64,000 bases of DNA from an uncultured Massilia sp. Its GTDB lineage: Bacteria; Pseudomonadota; Gammaproteobacteria; Burkholderiales; Burkholderiaceae_D. Within the stretch, counting starts at the first letter, position 1. Every line of letters begins with the position of its first letter. The notes beneath the pieces are model-generated. The model searched no databases. It had not been told where the DNA came from and was given only the letters and a program-made list of their open reading frames with translations. Shown one piece after another: positions 62,704 through 64,000 of this stretch. The stretch lies in NCBI RefSeq assembly GCF_913773735.1, contig NZ_CAJYEB010000046.1, positions 1 to 64,000 on the forward strand, in the 5' to 3' direction. The position numbers and the translations under genes are program-made.

Positions 62704-63948
62704 TCATGGCAGCGCGCGGGCGGCGGCGCGCGCGCCGACATGGTGGCGCGCGGCCAGCAGCGCCAGCGCCTGCAGCGCCGCGCACACGAAGAAGGTGGCG
62801 CCCACGCGCCAGTCCTGCGGGGGCAGGTGGCTGGCGGCGCCCAGGATGCTGCTGCCCAGCAGCGGCATGACGACGAGGGCCAGGCTGCCGATCGATTGCA
62901 GGGAGCCCATCAGCTCTCCCTGTTCGCCGGGCCCGGACGACTTCGACAGGATGCCCTGCAGCGCCGGCCCGGCGGCGTAGGCGAGCAGGTTGCACAGGAT
63001 GAAGGCGTACATCATCCAGCCCTGCGTCGCCAGCCCGTACAGCAGGTAGGCGACGGCGCCCGACCCGAGGCCCAGCAGCGTCAGGCGTACTTCGCCGAAG
63101 CGGCGGATCAGCACCGCCAGCAGCCCGGCCTGGACGGCCACCGAGCACAGGCCCACGCAGAACAGCGACAGGCCGTTCTCGCGCGGCGTCCAGCCGAAGC
63201 GGAAGGTGGTGAACAGCACCCAGGTCGATTGCAGCATCATCTGGGCGCACATCAGCAGCGTGTAGCAGACCAGCAGGCTGCGGATGTCCCGCCGGCGCGT
63301 CAGGCGCAGCAGGGCGCCGAACGGGTTGATGCGCTTCCAGGCGAACGCCGCGCGGCGCTCGCGCGGCAGCGATTCCGGCACGGCGACGAAACCGTACACG
63401 AAGTTCGCGGCCGACAGCGCGGCGGCCACGTAGAACGGCAGGTGCAGGTCCCGGTCGCCCAGCAGGCCGCCGAGCATCGGTCCGCAGATGAAGCCCAGGC
63501 CGAAGGCGGCGCCGATCTTGCCGAAGCTCCTGGCGCGGTTCTCGGGCGTGGAGACGTCGGAGGCATAGGCCGACGCCACCGACATGCTGGCCGACGAGGC
63601 GCCGCCGATGACGCGGCCCAGGAACAGCCAGGCCAGGCTGGGCGCCCAGGCGGTGGCGAGGAAGTTGACGCACATGCCGGCCATCGAGTACAGCAGCACC
63701 GGACGGCGTCCGATGCGGTCGCTGAGCGCGCCGACCATGGGCATGAACAGGAACTGCATCAGCCCGAAGGTGGCGCCGAGCACGCCGTACCACAGCGCCT
63801 GCTGTTCGCGCCCCTGCACGTAGTCGCCCACCAGCGCCGGCAGCACGGGCACGATCAGGCCGATGCCGAGCATGTCGACGAACACGCAGATGAGGACGAA
63901 GTTCAGGTTGCCGGGCGATGGCCGGGCAAGGAGCGCGCTGCTGGGCAT
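62704..63948 (-). CDS. MFS transporter, TetA-like drug efflux
   Basis: 414 residues with 12 predicted membrane segments. Motif A GALSDRIGRRPVLL (about 75-88) and the start NLNFVLICVFVDMLGIGLIVPVLPAL match the TCR/Tet family of proton-coupled efflux pumps. No TetR regulator adjoins it in the window, so substrate is unknown. Confidence 0.9.
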   Translation of the reverse strand: MPSSALLARPSPGNLNFVLICVFVDMLGIGLIVPVLPALVGDYVQGREQQALWYGVLGATFGLMQFLFMPMVGALSDRIGRRPVLLYSMAGMCVNFLATAWAPSLAWLFLGRVIGGASSASMSVASAYASDVSTPENRARSFGKIGAAFGLGFICGPMLGGLLGDRDLHLPFYVAAALSAANFVYGFVAVPESLPRERRAAFAWKRINPFGALLRLTRRRDIRSLLVCYTLLMCAQMMLQSTWVLFTTFRFGWTPRENGLSLFCVGLCSVAVQAGLLAVLIRRFGEVRLTLLGLGSGAVAYLLYGLATQGWMMYAFILCNLLAYAAGPALQGILSKSSGPGEQGELMGSLQSIGSLALVVMPLLGSSILGAASHLPPQDWRVGATFFVCAALQALALLAARHHVGARAAARALP

Positions 63949-64000
63949 GGGGCACCGTCGGGAAACGGAAAGGCGACCATGGTAGCACCGATTTCCCTGC

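Overview
The window is very GC-rich, gene-dense chromosomal DNA. Gene content and style point to a betaproteobacterium of the Oxalobacteraceae, most like Massilia or a relative: a urease operon, large TonB-dependent receptors beside secreted glycosidases, many c-di-GMP proteins, a standalone EF-G, and short GC-rich palindromic intergenic repeats. This placement is inference from protein style, not a database result. Many long overlapping frames are shadows caused by high GC at third codon positions and are left out.

Layout. 1-500: three tandem tRNA-Arg(ACG) genes on the minus strand, each with its own promoter; terminators follow the two complete copies and the third copy runs off the window edge. 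0.57-8 kb: a propeller-type sensor histidine kinase, a 2-hydroxyacid dehydrogenase, a Lys/Ala-rich secreted protein and an M28 peptidase. 8-13.2 kb: a bacterial NHEJ locus with ligD facing an SDR-ku-small membrane protein operon. 13.3-16.7 kb: a GGDEF protein, a SulP transporter and a small membrane protein. 17.1-23.6 kb: the urease operon ureD-A-(GNAT)-B-C-E-F-G-hupE, preceded by an NtrC-type site and a sigma-54 promoter. 23.5-32.4 kb: an acyltransferase, arsC, a parallel beta-helix lipoprotein, a pullulanase lipoprotein, two small proteins, a decayed alpha/beta hydrolase and an SPFH/ribbon-helix-helix pair behind a long palindrome.

32.5-41 kb is a glycan-use locus: GH30, a LacI-type regulator, a TonB-dependent receptor, a GH5 lipoprotein and a second GH30. 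Four copies of one 16-bp operator (TTGGCAACGTTTCCAA or one base off) sit upstream of the first GH30 and of the receptor, so the locus looks like a single regulon controlled by its own LacI protein. The enzyme mix suggests beta-glucan, possibly fungal beta-1,6/beta-1,3-glucan.

41.3-48.1 kb: a standalone EF-G, an aldo/keto reductase, then a minus-strand operon of a photoactive-yellow-protein-like PAS protein, a PAS-GGDEF diguanylate cyclase and a PAS-GGDEF-EAL protein. This is the strongest candidate for a little-described system: a possible light- or ligand-sensing input coupled to c-di-GMP synthesis and breakdown. Its promoter carries a palindrome inside the -35/-10 spacer.

48.1-64 kb is mostly housekeeping and accessory genes: thioesterase, M1 aminopeptidase, a pseudopilin, an aspartoacylase-type enzyme, pirin, azoreductase with a divergent LysR regulator, phosphatidylserine decarboxylase, a second TonB-dependent receptor, uridine kinase and an MFS transporter. 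Several dispersed palindromic repeats lie between genes.
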